Shown here one piece after another: positions 44,875 to 52,888 of a stretch of 64,000 bases of DNA. The position numbers and the translations under genes were made by a program. The notes under the pieces were generated by a model. The model did no database searches. It was not told the DNA's origin and worked only from the letters and a program-made list of their open reading frames with translations. Numbering within the stretch: the stretch's first letter is position 1; each line of letters begins with the position of its first letter. Location: the NCBI RefSeq assembly GCF_003449015.1, contig NZ_QRGD01000001.1, positions 948,639-1,012,638 of the forward strand. The letters run 5' to 3'. Source of the stretch: Aureibaculum luteum (lineage in GTDB: Bacteria > Bacteroidota > Bacteroidia > Flavobacteriales > Flavobacteriaceae).

Positions 44875-45681
44875 TTATAAAACTTCGGTAAGGTAAAAGT
44901 TGGAATATATATCTGAAGGTTCTTCTCCAGCTTGGTGCCCAAGTAGAGGAATTTCTTTTTGATTAATAAACTCTGCTATTTCTTCAGGAATAGTCTCGCT
45001 TCCCTTGATAACAGCATCAGAGTTTTCAATTGCTATTTTCATCAGATTATTATAACTTGTTGTAGAAATGGACTGTAGTTTTTCGTCATTTATACCATCA
45101 AATCTAATTTTATCTTTAAGTTTATCACCGATGGTTCCTTTAAAGCCACTATCGTAAACAGAAGTAACTATTTTACTATTGATATATAAAGGGTCATTTT
45201 TATAGTATTCTCTCAAATACAAAGGTAATAATGAAGCCATCCACCCATGTACATGAATAATATCAGGAGTCCAATTTAATTTTTTGACAGTCTCTATAAC
45301 ACCTTTTGCAAAAAATATAGCACGTTCATCATTATCTTCAAATAATTTTCCATCCTCATCTGAATATACAGCCTTACGCTTAAAATACTCATCATTATCA
45401 ATAAAATAAACTTGCATTCTTTCTTTTGGTATAGAAGCAACTTTAATTATCAACGGCATATCCATATCGTTGATAATCAAATTCATACCCGACAATCGAA
45501 TAACTTCATGCAATTGGTGTCTTCTTTCATTGATAACACCAAATCTTGGCATAAAAATTCTAATTTGAGCACCTTTACTGTGCATTAGTCTTGCCAACTC
45601 AAAGGAAGTGCTTGCTGTATCTGTTTCTGGTAAATAAGGAATTACCTCCGATGATACATACAATATTCTCTTATCTTTCAT
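44875..45681 (-). CDS. Glycogen/starch-synthase-like protein, N-terminal GT5 domain only
   Basis: A 268-residue protein resembling only the first half of GT-B glycogen synthase (GlgA, about 480 residues). It contains YVSSEVIPYLPETDT, AQIRIFMPRFGVINERR and PDIIHVHGWMASLLPLYL (the HxHxW region). The KxGGL ADP-glucose loop expected near residues 15-20 is replaced by LPETD, and the whole C-terminal nucleotide-sugar domain is missing. It is unlikely to be an ordinary glycogen synthase. It is the first gene of the operon with DUF4270 and glmS, divergent from panC. Confidence 0.85.
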   Translation of the reverse strand: MKDKRILYVSSEVIPYLPETDTASTSFELARLMHSKGAQIRIFMPRFGVINERRHQLHEVIRLSGMNLIINDMDMPLIIKVASIPKERMQVYFIDNDEYFKRKAVYSDEDGKLFEDNDERAIFFAKGVIETVKKLNWTPDIIHVHGWMASLLPLYLREYYKNDPLYINSKIVTSVYDSGFKGTIGDKLKDKIRFDGINDEKLQSISTTSYNNLMKIAIENSDAVIKGSETIPEEIAEFINQKEIPLLGHQAGEEPSDIYSNFYLTEVL

Positions 45682-45707
45682 AAAATCCGTCTGTATTTAA
45701 GAATAAG

Positions 45708-45715
45708 CAAAATTA
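45708..45715 (-). promoter_or_regulatory. -7 promoter box TAATTTTG for the glycogen-synthase-like operon
   Basis: On the minus strand TAATTTTGC matches TAnnTTTG and lies 27 bases before the start codon. Confidence 0.5.
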
Positions 45716-45787
45716 CGAATTTTTGCTTAGATTTAGGCTTAAAATCTTAAGTTTACGCCCTTTTAACACTAATTAACATTAAAATAG

Positions 45788-46627
45788 ATGGATGTTTTTT
45801 ATAAAAATAAAACTATCGAAGCGTTTTTAAACTCGCTTGATACTAATATTTCTGTAGGGTTTGTACCTACAATGGGAGCTTTGCACAAAGGTCATATATC
45901 ACTAATTGAACAGGCAAAATCTGAGAACAACATAGTGGTGGTTAGCATTTTCGTTAACCCAACACAGTTTGACAAAGAAGAGGATTTGATAAAATATCCT
46001 AAAGATTTAAAAAAAGATCTGGAGCTATTAAACAGTATAAATTGTGATATAGTTTATGCTCCAGATGCCTTAGAAATTTATAACAATAAAATTAAATCTA
46101 AGTCTTTTAATTTTGATGGGTTAGAGCATCAAATGGAAGGTAAACACAGAAAAGGACACTTTGATGGCGTTGGAACTATAGTAAAAAAGTTGTTCGAAAT
46201 AGTAAAACCAAAAAGGGCTTATTTTGGAGAAAAAGATTTTCAACAATTACAAATTATAAAAAAACTGGTTGAAAAGCATCATTTACCCGTTCAAATTATT
46301 CCGTGTGCTATTTATAGGGAAGATGATGGATTAGCTATGAGCTCAAGAAATACTAGACTTACGAGCACACAAAGAGAAGAAGCTCCATTTATATTTCAAA
46401 CATTAAAAACGGCTAAAGAAAAGTTTAAATTAGAATCTATTTCTACAGTAATAAAATGGGTTGAAAAACAGTTCAACGCTAATAGTATTCTAAAGTTAGA
46501 ATATTTTGAAATTGCCAATGAAACTACTTTAATATCCGCAAATCGCAAACGAAAGGGTAATAATTACCGAGCATATATTGCTGTATTTGCAGGTGAGATT
46601 AGATTAATTGACAATTTAGCGTTATAA
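45788..46627 (+). CDS. panC: Pantothenate synthetase
   Basis: A 279-residue enzyme joining pantoate and beta-alanine with ATP to make pantothenate, the precursor of coenzyme A. Motifs: GFVPTMGALHKGHISLIEQA (HxGH nucleotidyl-transferase signature), VSIFVNPTQF, HFDGVGTIVKKLF, YFGEKDFQQL and MSSRNTRL. Length is normal. It is followed by panD, whose product beta-alanine is a PanC substrate. The two are likely in one transcription region, but panD also has its own -7 box. Confidence 0.97.
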   Translation: MDVFYKNKTIEAFLNSLDTNISVGFVPTMGALHKGHISLIEQAKSENNIVVVSIFVNPTQFDKEEDLIKYPKDLKKDLELLNSINCDIVYAPDALEIYNNKIKSKSFNFDGLEHQMEGKHRKGHFDGVGTIVKKLFEIVKPKRAYFGEKDFQQLQIIKKLVEKHHLPVQIIPCAIYREDDGLAMSSRNTRLTSTQREEAPFIFQTLKTAKEKFKLESISTVIKWVEKQFNANSILKLEYFEIANETTLISANRKRKGNNYRAYIAVFAGEIRLIDNLAL

Positions 46628-46644
46628 AAGACCTTAAAATTAAT

Positions 46645-46652
46645 TATCTTTG
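46645..46652 (+). promoter_or_regulatory. -7 promoter box TATCTTTG for panD
   Basis: TATCTTTG matches TAnnTTTG. The TTG at 46650 that extends the panD frame is inside this box, so it cannot be the start. The GTG at 46674 follows 21 bases later. Confidence 0.6.
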
Positions 46653-46673
46653 CACAAAATTAAAAAAACGCTT

Positions 46674-47027
46674 GTGGATATTGTCGCATTAAAATCAAAA
46701 ATACATAGGGTAACCGTAACTGGTGCCGATTTAAATTATATTGGAAGCATAACCATTGATGAAAATTTAATGGATGCCGCAAATATGATTCAAGGAGAAA
46801 AAGTACAAATTGTTAACGTTAATAATGGTGAAAGAATTGAAACTTACATTATTAAAGGCGAAAGAGGGAAGGGTGAAATTGTATTGAACGGACCTGCAGC
46901 CAGAAGAGTTGCTAAAGGAGATATTGTTATTATTATTGGATATGGTATAATGGATTTTGAAGAAGCAAAAACCTTTGAACCGACTGTAATATTTCCTGAT
47001 GAAAAAACAAATACGTTATTAAGTTAA
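46674..47027 (+). CDS. panD: Aspartate 1-decarboxylase
   Basis: A 117-residue proenzyme that decarboxylates aspartate to beta-alanine using a pyruvoyl group formed by self-cleavage. The GTG at 46674 is chosen because it gives [20 protein letters not shown] and places the cleavage site at Gly24-Ser25 (YIG-SIT), exactly as in Escherichia coli PanD. The frame extends back to a TTG at 46650, but that TTG is part of a promoter. The conserved LNGPAARR and [13 protein letters not shown] segments follow. It is paired with panC. Confidence 0.95.
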   Translation: MDIVALKSKIHRVTVTGADLNYIGSITIDENLMDAANMIQGEKVQIVNVNNGERIETYIIKGERGKGEIVLNGPAARRVAKGDIVIIIGYGIMDFEEAKTFEPTVIFPDEKTNTLLS

Positions 47028-47037
47028 ACTGACCTTA

Positions 47038-48006
47038 TTGAACAAAAAACTTAGAAAATCATTATTTTTAATACTCCCAATTGCCTTGGGAGTTTTTTTA
47101 GTTTGGTATTTTTTATCAAAACTAACACCAGAAGATAAAACTGCTATAATTAACTCATTTAAGGAAGCTAATTATTGGTGGGTATTGCTGTCTTTAGTTT
47201 TAGGGGCTTTAAGTCATTTATCAAGAGCATATCGTTGGCAATTCATGTTAAAACCGTTGGGTTATAAGCCAAAATTTGCCAATAGTGTAATGACCGTCCT
47301 TGTTGCATATTTAGTGAATCTTGGTATACCACGTGCTGGTGAAATTGCTCGTGCAACGGGGATTTCAAAGTACGAAAACATCCCATTTGAAAAAGCTTTT
47401 GGAACTATCGTTGCTGAACGTATTGCAGACGCTATTATGTTAATGGGAATTATAGGGTTAGCCTTTTTTCTACAAGCTGAATTACTATCAGAATATTTAT
47501 TTAAAGAGGAAGGCAGTGGCATGCAAAAATATATTGTATTTGCCGTAATTGCAGTATTGACAATTAGTTTTTACTTTATCATCAAAAAATCAAAAAACCC
47601 ATTTTTTATTAAAATAAAGCAATTTATTAACGGGTTAGTAGAAGGTGCTATCAGTATTTTTAAAATGGACAACAAATGGTCTTTCATTTTCCATACCTTA
47701 TTTATTTGGTTAATGTATGTTTTAATGTTTTATGCAGTGAGTTTTGCCTTACCAGAAACCTCAAACTTACCTTTTGAAGCTATTATCGTTGGTTTTGTGG
47801 TTGGCGGAATAAGCATGGCAGTAACTAATGGAGGTTTTGGAACCTACCCAATTGCCGTTGCTAGTGTGCTTATTTTGTATGATATACCTGACAATCCAGC
47901 AAGAGCTTTTGCATGGATAATGTGGACAGCCCAAACATTAATGATATTGTTATTTGGTGCTTTATCTTTCTTAATTTTACCTATTTACAATAGAAATAGA
48001 ACCTAA
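47038..48006 (+). CDS. Lysylphosphatidylglycerol synthase TM-like (UPF0104/YbhN) membrane protein
   Basis: A 322-residue polytopic protein with about eight membrane helices and the motif SHLSRAYRWQFML (about residues 60-72) plus GIPRAGEIARATGISKYENIPFEKAFGTIVAERI, characteristic of the lysylphosphatidylglycerol synthase TM / UPF0104 family. The soluble synthetase domain of MprF is absent, so it may act as a lipid flippase or scaffold; the substrate is unknown. The start is TTG at 47038, and no ATG exists until residue 69 or so. Its last base pairs overlap the next gene start (TAATG). Confidence 0.85.
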   Translation: MNKKLRKSLFLILPIALGVFLVWYFLSKLTPEDKTAIINSFKEANYWWVLLSLVLGALSHLSRAYRWQFMLKPLGYKPKFANSVMTVLVAYLVNLGIPRAGEIARATGISKYENIPFEKAFGTIVAERIADAIMLMGIIGLAFFLQAELLSEYLFKEEGSGMQKYIVFAVIAVLTISFYFIIKKSKNPFFIKIKQFINGLVEGAISIFKMDNKWSFIFHTLFIWLMYVLMFYAVSFALPETSNLPFEAIIVGFVVGGISMAVTNGGFGTYPIAVASVLILYDIPDNPARAFAWIMWTAQTLMILLFGALSFLILPIYNRNRT

Positions 48007-48959
48007 TGAAAACTTATTACAGTAACGGAAAACTACTGCTTACTGGCGAATACCTTGTCCTTGACGGAGCAAAAGCCTTGGCCTTACCTACAAAATTTGG
48101 GCAGAACATTACTATCAAAAAAATTAATGAAGACAAACTTATTTGGGAAAGTTATAATGACCAAAATGAGTTATGGCTTCAAGTTGAATTTGATTTACCT
48201 AGATTGCGAATTATCTCGGCAACTTTTGAATCTAGTAAAGAGGGTGGTGGCGATTTATTAGCTGAAAAACTTCGAGAAATAATAATAAGTGCTAAATCGC
48301 AATCCCGAATACTCGGGACAAACTTTCTCACAGAAAAACAGGGATATTATTTAAAATCAACACTTGATTTTCCAAGAAATTGGGGATTAGGTTCTTCATC
48401 TACCTTAATCAATAACATTGCTCAATGGGCAAATGTTGATGCTTTTAAATTGCAATTTTCTAATTTTGGTGGTAGCGGATACGATATTGCTTGTGCCCAA
48501 AACGACGAACCAATTTTGTATCAGAAAATAAATAAAAAACCAATAGTTGAAACAATAGCTTATAACCCAACATTTAAAGAACAACTCTATTTTGTGCACC
48601 TCAACAAAAAACAAAATAGTAGAGAAGGTATTGCTTCGTACAGAAATTTTAAGGGTAACATAAATGAATTGACCCGTGAAATTTCTGATTTAACCAATGA
48701 AATTAGTACTGTTGAATCTTTATCAATTTTTGAAAAAATAATCAGTGAACATGAACGGATTATTTCGACAATAATTCAACAAAAACCTGTTCAAGAACAA
48801 TTCTTTTCTGATTATTTTGGTCAAACGAAAAGCCTTGGTGCTTGGGGAGGCGATTTTATTTTAGCTACAGGTAATGTTGATACGCCTGAATATTTCAAAC
48901 AAAAAGGTTTTGGAACAGTAATTTCATATACCGACATGATATTATGCGACAAAAAATAG
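48006..48959 (+). CDS. GYDIA family GHMP kinase, candidate phosphomevalonate kinase
   Basis: A 317-residue GHMP kinase. Motif 1 is SNGKLLLTGEYLVLDGAKAL (2-6 residues from the start). Motif 2, the ATP loop, is RNWGLGSSSTLINNIAQWA. It then has GGSGYDIACAQN, the name-giving GYDIA motif. It ends with GAWGGDFILATG, motif 3. The family has no proven substrate to my knowledge. It overlaps the flanking genes by 1 and 16 bases. A palindrome (48303-48318) encodes the linker before motif 2. Because no classical phosphomevalonate kinase is seen among the other mevalonate genes here, it is a candidate for that step. Confidence 0.87.
   Translation: MKTYYSNGKLLLTGEYLVLDGAKALALPTKFGQNITIKKINEDKLIWESYNDQNELWLQVEFDLPRLRIISATFESSKEGGGDLLAEKLREIIISAKSQSRILGTNFLTEKQGYYLKSTLDFPRNWGLGSSSTLINNIAQWANVDAFKLQFSNFGGSGYDIACAQNDEPILYQKINKKPIVETIAYNPTFKEQLYFVHLNKKQNSREGIASYRNFKGNINELTREISDLTNEISTVESLSIFEKIISEHERIISTIIQQKPVQEQFFSDYFGQTKSLGAWGGDFILATGNVDTPEYFKQKGFGTVISYTDMILCDKK
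48303..48318. repeat. REP-like palindrome TCCCGAATACTCGGGA inside the GYDIA kinase gene
   Basis: A 7-bp palindrome of the TCCCGA-N4-TCGGGA type lies in frame within the kinase gene, in the variable linker before the ATP loop. The same palindrome type occurs in intergenic DNA at 35543-35558 and 61731-61746. It is probably an inserted or drifted REP-like element tolerated in the coding sequence. Confidence 0.45.
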
Positions 48960-50158
48960 TAATTATTGGTGGTGGAGCTGCAGGATTTTTTGCTGCAATA
49001 ACCTGTGCAGAAAACAATCCAGATGCTAAAATTATTATTTTAGAACGCGGTAAGGAGGTACTTCAAAAAGTAAAAATATCTGGCGGTGGAAGATGTAATG
49101 TAACACATGCCTGTTTTGATCCAAAAGAACTTTGTGAGTTCTACCCAAGGGGAAATAAAGAGTTACTTGGGCCTTTCCATCAATTTATGACTGGCGACAC
49201 AATGCAGTGGTTTGAGGACAGAGGGGTGGAATTAAAAATTGAAGCTGATAATCGCGTTTTTCCTGTATCCAATTCTTCACAAAGCATTATGGATGTATTG
49301 CTTAAGTCAACTACAAAACTGGGAATAGTTACTAAATTAAATCATAAAGTCGAATCTTTTAAAAAGGCCGGAGATCAATGGAGCATAATAACTAATAAAG
49401 GTGATTTTATCGCTGATAAATTATTGATAGCTTCAGGCAGTAACACTAAAATATGGGAAATGTTGGAAAAACTTGGACATACCATTATTCAGCCCGTACC
49501 GTCACTATTTACTTTTAAAATAAATGACAAACGTATCAAAGAAATTCCAGGGGTATCTGTAGTAAATGCAACAGTTTCAATAGTAAATTCAGAGTTTCAA
49601 ACAAATGGACCATTATTAATTACCCATTGGGGAATGAGTGGACCGGCAATTTTAAAACTTTCTGCATTTGGAGCTCGTTTTTTAGCCGAGAAAGACTACC
49701 AATATAATGTAGAAGTGAATTGGCTATCAAAACCAACTCAACATGTTCTGGAAAGCTTAAAGAGTATTAGAAAAGATAATCAAAAGAAACAGATAATTCT
49801 TAAATCTGCTTTTCAAGAAATACCAAAACGCCTTTGGGAAAACTTAGTGTTGGCTTCTGAAATTGACAGTAATTCTAAATGGGCAGATGTATCGAACAAA
49901 CAGCTCGAAAACCTCAGCAATCAACTTACACAAGGACTGTTTAATGCTAATGGAAAAAGCACCTTTAAAGAGGAGTTTGTAACCGCTGGAGGAATAAACT
50001 TAAAAGAGGTTAATTTTAAACGTTTTGAAAGTAAACTCCACAGTAATTTATTTTTTGCTGGTGAAGTGCTAAATATTGACGCCGTTACAGGCGGATTTAA
50101 TTTCCAAAATGCTTGGACGGGTGGTCATATTGTTGGGAATACAATGGCAGAAAAATGA
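48944..50158 (+). CDS. HI0933/BaiN-type NAD(P)/FAD-dependent oxidoreductase
   Basis: A 404-residue flavoprotein. The Rossmann motif IVIIGGGAAGFFAAI is at residues 4-18. It also has KVKISGGGRCNVTH (about 42-55), typical of the HI0933 family, and the C-terminal TGGFNFQNAWTGGHIVGN, which closes the FAD site. The family is widespread and mostly uncharacterised; one member, BaiN, acts on bile-acid intermediates in gut clostridia, which need not hold here. It overlaps the GYDIA kinase gene by 16 bases and so is likely cotranslated with it. Confidence 0.9.
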   Translation: MRQKIVIIGGGAAGFFAAITCAENNPDAKIIILERGKEVLQKVKISGGGRCNVTHACFDPKELCEFYPRGNKELLGPFHQFMTGDTMQWFEDRGVELKIEADNRVFPVSNSSQSIMDVLLKSTTKLGIVTKLNHKVESFKKAGDQWSIITNKGDFIADKLLIASGSNTKIWEMLEKLGHTIIQPVPSLFTFKINDKRIKEIPGVSVVNATVSIVNSEFQTNGPLLITHWGMSGPAILKLSAFGARFLAEKDYQYNVEVNWLSKPTQHVLESLKSIRKDNQKKQIILKSAFQEIPKRLWENLVLASEIDSNSKWADVSNKQLENLSNQLTQGLFNANGKSTFKEEFVTAGGINLKEVNFKRFESKLHSNLFFAGEVLNIDAVTGGFNFQNAWTGGHIVGNTMAEK

Positions 50159-50183
50159 TACATTTGATAAAATAATTTTCTGA

Positions 50184-50792
50184 ATGAACCTTTTCGATGA
50201 CCTTATTGATCCTAATTTAAATCTTCTTCCAAAAGAAGGGACCGTAAATTATTATGGACGGTTATTAACTCCTAAAAAAGCAACCCAATACTACGAAAGT
50301 CTACTAAAAACCATTCAGTGGAAAAATGATGTGGCTATAATTTTTGGAAAACGTATAGAAACGAAGCGAAAAGTAGCATGGTACGCTGAAAAACCCTTTG
50401 AATACACCTATTCTAACAATACGAAATTAGCATTACCCTGGACCAAAGAACTCATTGAACTGAAACAGTTAATTGAACAAAAAACAGGAGAAATTTTTAA
50501 TTCTTGTTTATTGAATTTATACCATAACGGATCAGAAGGTATGGCTTGGCACAGTGATGGCGAAAAAGATTTAAAGAAAAATGGTGCGATTGGTTCATTA
50601 AGTTTTGGTGCTGAACGTAAGTTTGCTTTTAAACATAAAGAAACAAAAGAAGTAGTCTCTTTGGTGTTAGAACATGGTAGCTTGTTAGTAATGAAAGATG
50701 AAACACAAACGCATTGGTTACATAGATTACCACCAACAAAGAAATTTTTTAAACCAAGGGTAAACTTGACGTTTAGAACAATTGAGAAATAA
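50184..50792 (+). CDS. AlkB-like Fe(II)/2-oxoglutarate-dependent dioxygenase
   Basis: A 202-residue enzyme of the AlkB family, which removes alkyl groups from damaged bases by oxidative dealkylation. The iron-ligand motif HxD is in GMAWHSDGEKDL, a second His is in THWLHRLPP, and the 2-oxoglutarate-binding Arg is in PRVNLTFRTI. The size and layout resemble human ALKBH2/3-type and plant-like members more than Escherichia coli AlkB. No adaptive-response gene lies nearby. It ends before a convergent small gene. Confidence 0.9.
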   Translation: MNLFDDLIDPNLNLLPKEGTVNYYGRLLTPKKATQYYESLLKTIQWKNDVAIIFGKRIETKRKVAWYAEKPFEYTYSNNTKLALPWTKELIELKQLIEQKTGEIFNSCLLNLYHNGSEGMAWHSDGEKDLKKNGAIGSLSFGAERKFAFKHKETKEVVSLVLEHGSLLVMKDETQTHWLHRLPPTKKFFKPRVNLTFRTIEK

Positions 50793-50796
50793 ACGT

Positions 50797-51033
50797 TTAA
50801 CTTGCTACTTCTCCTCTATGTGGCTTTAACGCATCACGGTAGGTAAGCATATCTTTTTCATCCACAACAATAAAGGCAATGGCAAAGTAGTCTGAATGTT
50901 CAGTAACATCAACTTCATGATATGACAGCTTTTCCTTGACCGCAAATTCCTTTAAATGAATGGCATGGTGCTTTGCCGTTGGTAAAGCTTCGGGACCTCT
51001 AAAATCCCAAATAAGTTTTATTTTTCTGTTCAA
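50797..51033 (-). CDS. Small conserved hypothetical protein
   Basis: A 78-residue basic-to-neutral protein with RKIKLIWDFRGPEALPTAKH, then a conserved His and Val pattern HHAIHLKEF and the ending DALKPHRGEV. Similar short proteins occur in other flavobacteria; no function is known to me. The start at 51033 (TTG) is preferred to the TTG at 51054, because the latter lies inside the -7 box at 51052-51059. An ATG is not available. It converges on the AlkB gene, with the stop codons 4 bases apart, and follows the serine hydrolase gene on the same strand. Confidence 0.65.
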   Translation of the reverse strand: MNRKIKLIWDFRGPEALPTAKHHAIHLKEFAVKEKLSYHEVDVTEHSDYFAIAFIVVDEKDMLTYRDALKPHRGEVAS

Positions 51034-51051
51034 TGTAACTATTTTAAGAAG

Positions 51052-51059
51052 CAAAAATA
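51052..51059 (-). promoter_or_regulatory. -7 promoter box TATTTTTG for the small conserved gene
   Basis: On the minus strand TATTTTTG matches TAnnTTTG and lies directly behind the serine hydrolase stop (51064). The extended TTG start at 51054 lies inside it. Confidence 0.5.
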
Positions 51060-51063
51060 ACCA

Positions 51064-52377
51064 TTATTCTTTTTGCAGCTTGTGCACTTTACCTCCAAAA
51101 TTAAGAACCATAGCCTTTTCATCTAAATTAAAACTAAATTTAATTCCCATGGAGTCATAAGTAAAACTATCTTTTTCGCTCGCAATTAATTTAAAAATGG
51201 GTTGCCCTGTGGCTTGAGCAAATAATGTATTTCCTTTTTTAGTAAAAGTTACTTTTGCAGGAAACGTTTCTCCACTATAAACACCCAAATACACCTCTAA
51301 ATCCTCAGACTTTAATGCAATTTTAGATTTACTTTCAAGGCTAGGGTCATCACCAAAATAGGTTTCTAAAATAGAGATCAAAATTGGTGTTATTGAAGTG
51401 TTTGCCGCATTAAAAGAAAAGGCAATCGAAACATTTTTACTCGGTATATAAGCAGTCATGGATCGAAAACCATCAATTCCTCCATCATGACCATATACCT
51501 CTAAACCTTTAAAAACAAGTTTAGACAATCCCATACCCATATTTTCTTTTACAGATTTCATTTGTTCTAGAGCGTCTTTTGAAACTAAATTTCCTGAAAA
51601 TAAGTTATCATAAAAAACATTTAGTTCTCTTGGTGTTGACACAATTGACCCAGCCCCCATTGGCCCAGTTAAATCAGTTTCTAAGGTGATTGGCTTCCAT
51701 TCTGAATCTTCTTGATAATAGGAAACCGCTTCATTCTCACTCGGCTTAATAACTTTTCCATAAATTGTTCTATCCAATTTAATTGGATTAGAAATTCTAT
51801 CGCTTAAAATTTCTGAGAAGGTTTTTTTATCAATATCCTCAGCTATATAAGAAAGTAAAATATAGTTTGTATTTGAATATGCTGTTTTTTCATTGGGTTC
51901 AAAATTTACACCGTTTTTAATGAACTTTTCAAGCATTTCTTTACGCGTTCTCGGTTCACTTATCCACTTTATAAAGCCATCTTCATTGGTTACATTATGT
52001 AAACCACTTCTATGATACAAAAGATGTTCTATTGTTATTATCTCGGCATTTTCAATTTCACGAAAATAAGTACTTAAATTCGAATTAAGATTTAGTTTCT
52101 TTTCATCAATCAATTGCATTATTATTGTAGCTGTAAATGTTTTGGTAATAGAACCTATTCTATATTTAGTTAACGCATCAGCTTTTGTTTTTGAATCGAG
52201 ATTAGAAAAACCTATAGATTTATGGTAAACTTCCGTTCCATCCTTAAAGATAGAAACCGAACCCATTGCCTTATTACTTTCTTCAATACCATTGAATAAG
52301 CTGTCTAGTTTAGTTGATTGAGATTGTAAACAAAGACTTATAAAAAAAACGATTAAAATTGTAATATACCTTATCAT
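51064..52377 (-). CDS. Class C beta-lactamase-fold serine hydrolase
   Basis: A 437-residue exported serine hydrolase. The signal peptide (about 1-19) precedes a beta-lactamase/penicillin-binding-protein fold with the nucleophile Ser76 and Lys79 in RIGSITKTF, AYSNTNYILL (YxN motif) and HDGGIDGF (the HxG motif). A C-terminal beta-domain (about 340-437) resembles those attached to D-aminopeptidases and esterases. Substrates of this group vary (peptides, esters, beta-lactams), so antibiotic resistance should not be inferred. It lies 3 bases downstream of an ExbB-like gene and is likely cotranscribed with it. Confidence 0.9.
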   Translation of the reverse strand: MIRYITILIVFFISLCLQSQSTKLDSLFNGIEESNKAMGSVSIFKDGTEVYHKSIGFSNLDSKTKADALTKYRIGSITKTFTATIIMQLIDEKKLNLNSNLSTYFREIENAEIITIEHLLYHRSGLHNVTNEDGFIKWISEPRTRKEMLEKFIKNGVNFEPNEKTAYSNTNYILLSYIAEDIDKKTFSEILSDRISNPIKLDRTIYGKVIKPSENEAVSYYQEDSEWKPITLETDLTGPMGAGSIVSTPRELNVFYDNLFSGNLVSKDALEQMKSVKENMGMGLSKLVFKGLEVYGHDGGIDGFRSMTAYIPSKNVSIAFSFNAANTSITPILISILETYFGDDPSLESKSKIALKSEDLEVYLGVYSGETFPAKVTFTKKGNTLFAQATGQPIFKLIASEKDSFTYDSMGIKFSFNLDEKAMVLNFGGKVHKLQKE

Positions 52378-52380
52378 AAT

Positions 52381-52728
52381 TTATTTTTTTATCCAAGTTA
52401 AAGCGATAATTCCCAGCCTACCTATTAAAAAAACAACCATACCAAAAACAGGAGGTAACAAACTTACTTTTAAACCTCCGGCCAAAACACCAGGTGAAAT
52501 CTGATTTGCAATTTGAATAGAATCAAATCCACCAATCATACCGATAAGTTGACCTAAAAACCCCCAAACTAAAGCAAATAATGTTATGGAACTTATTAAC
52601 TTAATGGTCTTATCAGAAGATTCCTTTTTGAGGAAACCTTGAATAATTAAAACAATAACCAAAAATAAAATTAGAAGTAAAGGATACATAAAAGTTGGCC
52701 CTCCTTCATTCAGTCTATCAAATAACAT
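52381..52728 (-). CDS. Short MotA/TolQ/ExbB-like membrane protein
   Basis: A 115-residue membrane protein with three hydrophobic segments (about 13-32, 43-66, 86-110). GGLKVSLLPPVFGMVVFLIG near the C-terminus resembles the last helices of ExbB/TolQ proton channels, in which ALxTTxxGL is typical; LLPPVFG departs from it. It is about half the length of ExbB, and no ExbD-like partner is next to it. It may be a reduced channel subunit. It precedes the serine hydrolase gene. Confidence 0.65.
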   Translation of the reverse strand: MLFDRLNEGGPTFMYPLLLILFLVIVLIIQGFLKKESSDKTIKLISSITLFALVWGFLGQLIGMIGGFDSIQIANQISPGVLAGGLKVSLLPPVFGMVVFLIGRLGIIALTWIKK

Positions 52729-52814
52729 AATTTTTTAAATTTTAAGATTAATAATAGTAAATGTAACTATTGTTTTCATTACGTTTATGAATTAGCGATA
52801 GAACAACAAATAAG

Positions 52815-52887
52815 GGTGATTATTAACCATATTAACCTTCTTTGGTTCTTTTTTGTGTAAAAAACAAGGTTAAATTGGTAATTCACC
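52815..52887. repeat. Imperfect dyad spanning the leader of the LytS-like gene
   Basis: GGTGA (52815-52819) pairs with TCACC (52883-52887), AACCTT with AAGGTT and TTTTTT with AAAAAA around a central GTGT, so the region from 52815 to 52887 can form a long imperfect hairpin ending at the base before the ATG at 52889. It could act as an operator or as an RNA structure that covers the ribosome-binding region. Confidence 0.4.
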
Positions 52888-52888
52888 T

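Noticed and set aside
52823-52837. TTAACCATATTAACC as a further Pho-like site
   Set aside because: The two TTAAC units are 9 bp apart, not 11, and the genes nearby are not phosphate genes.
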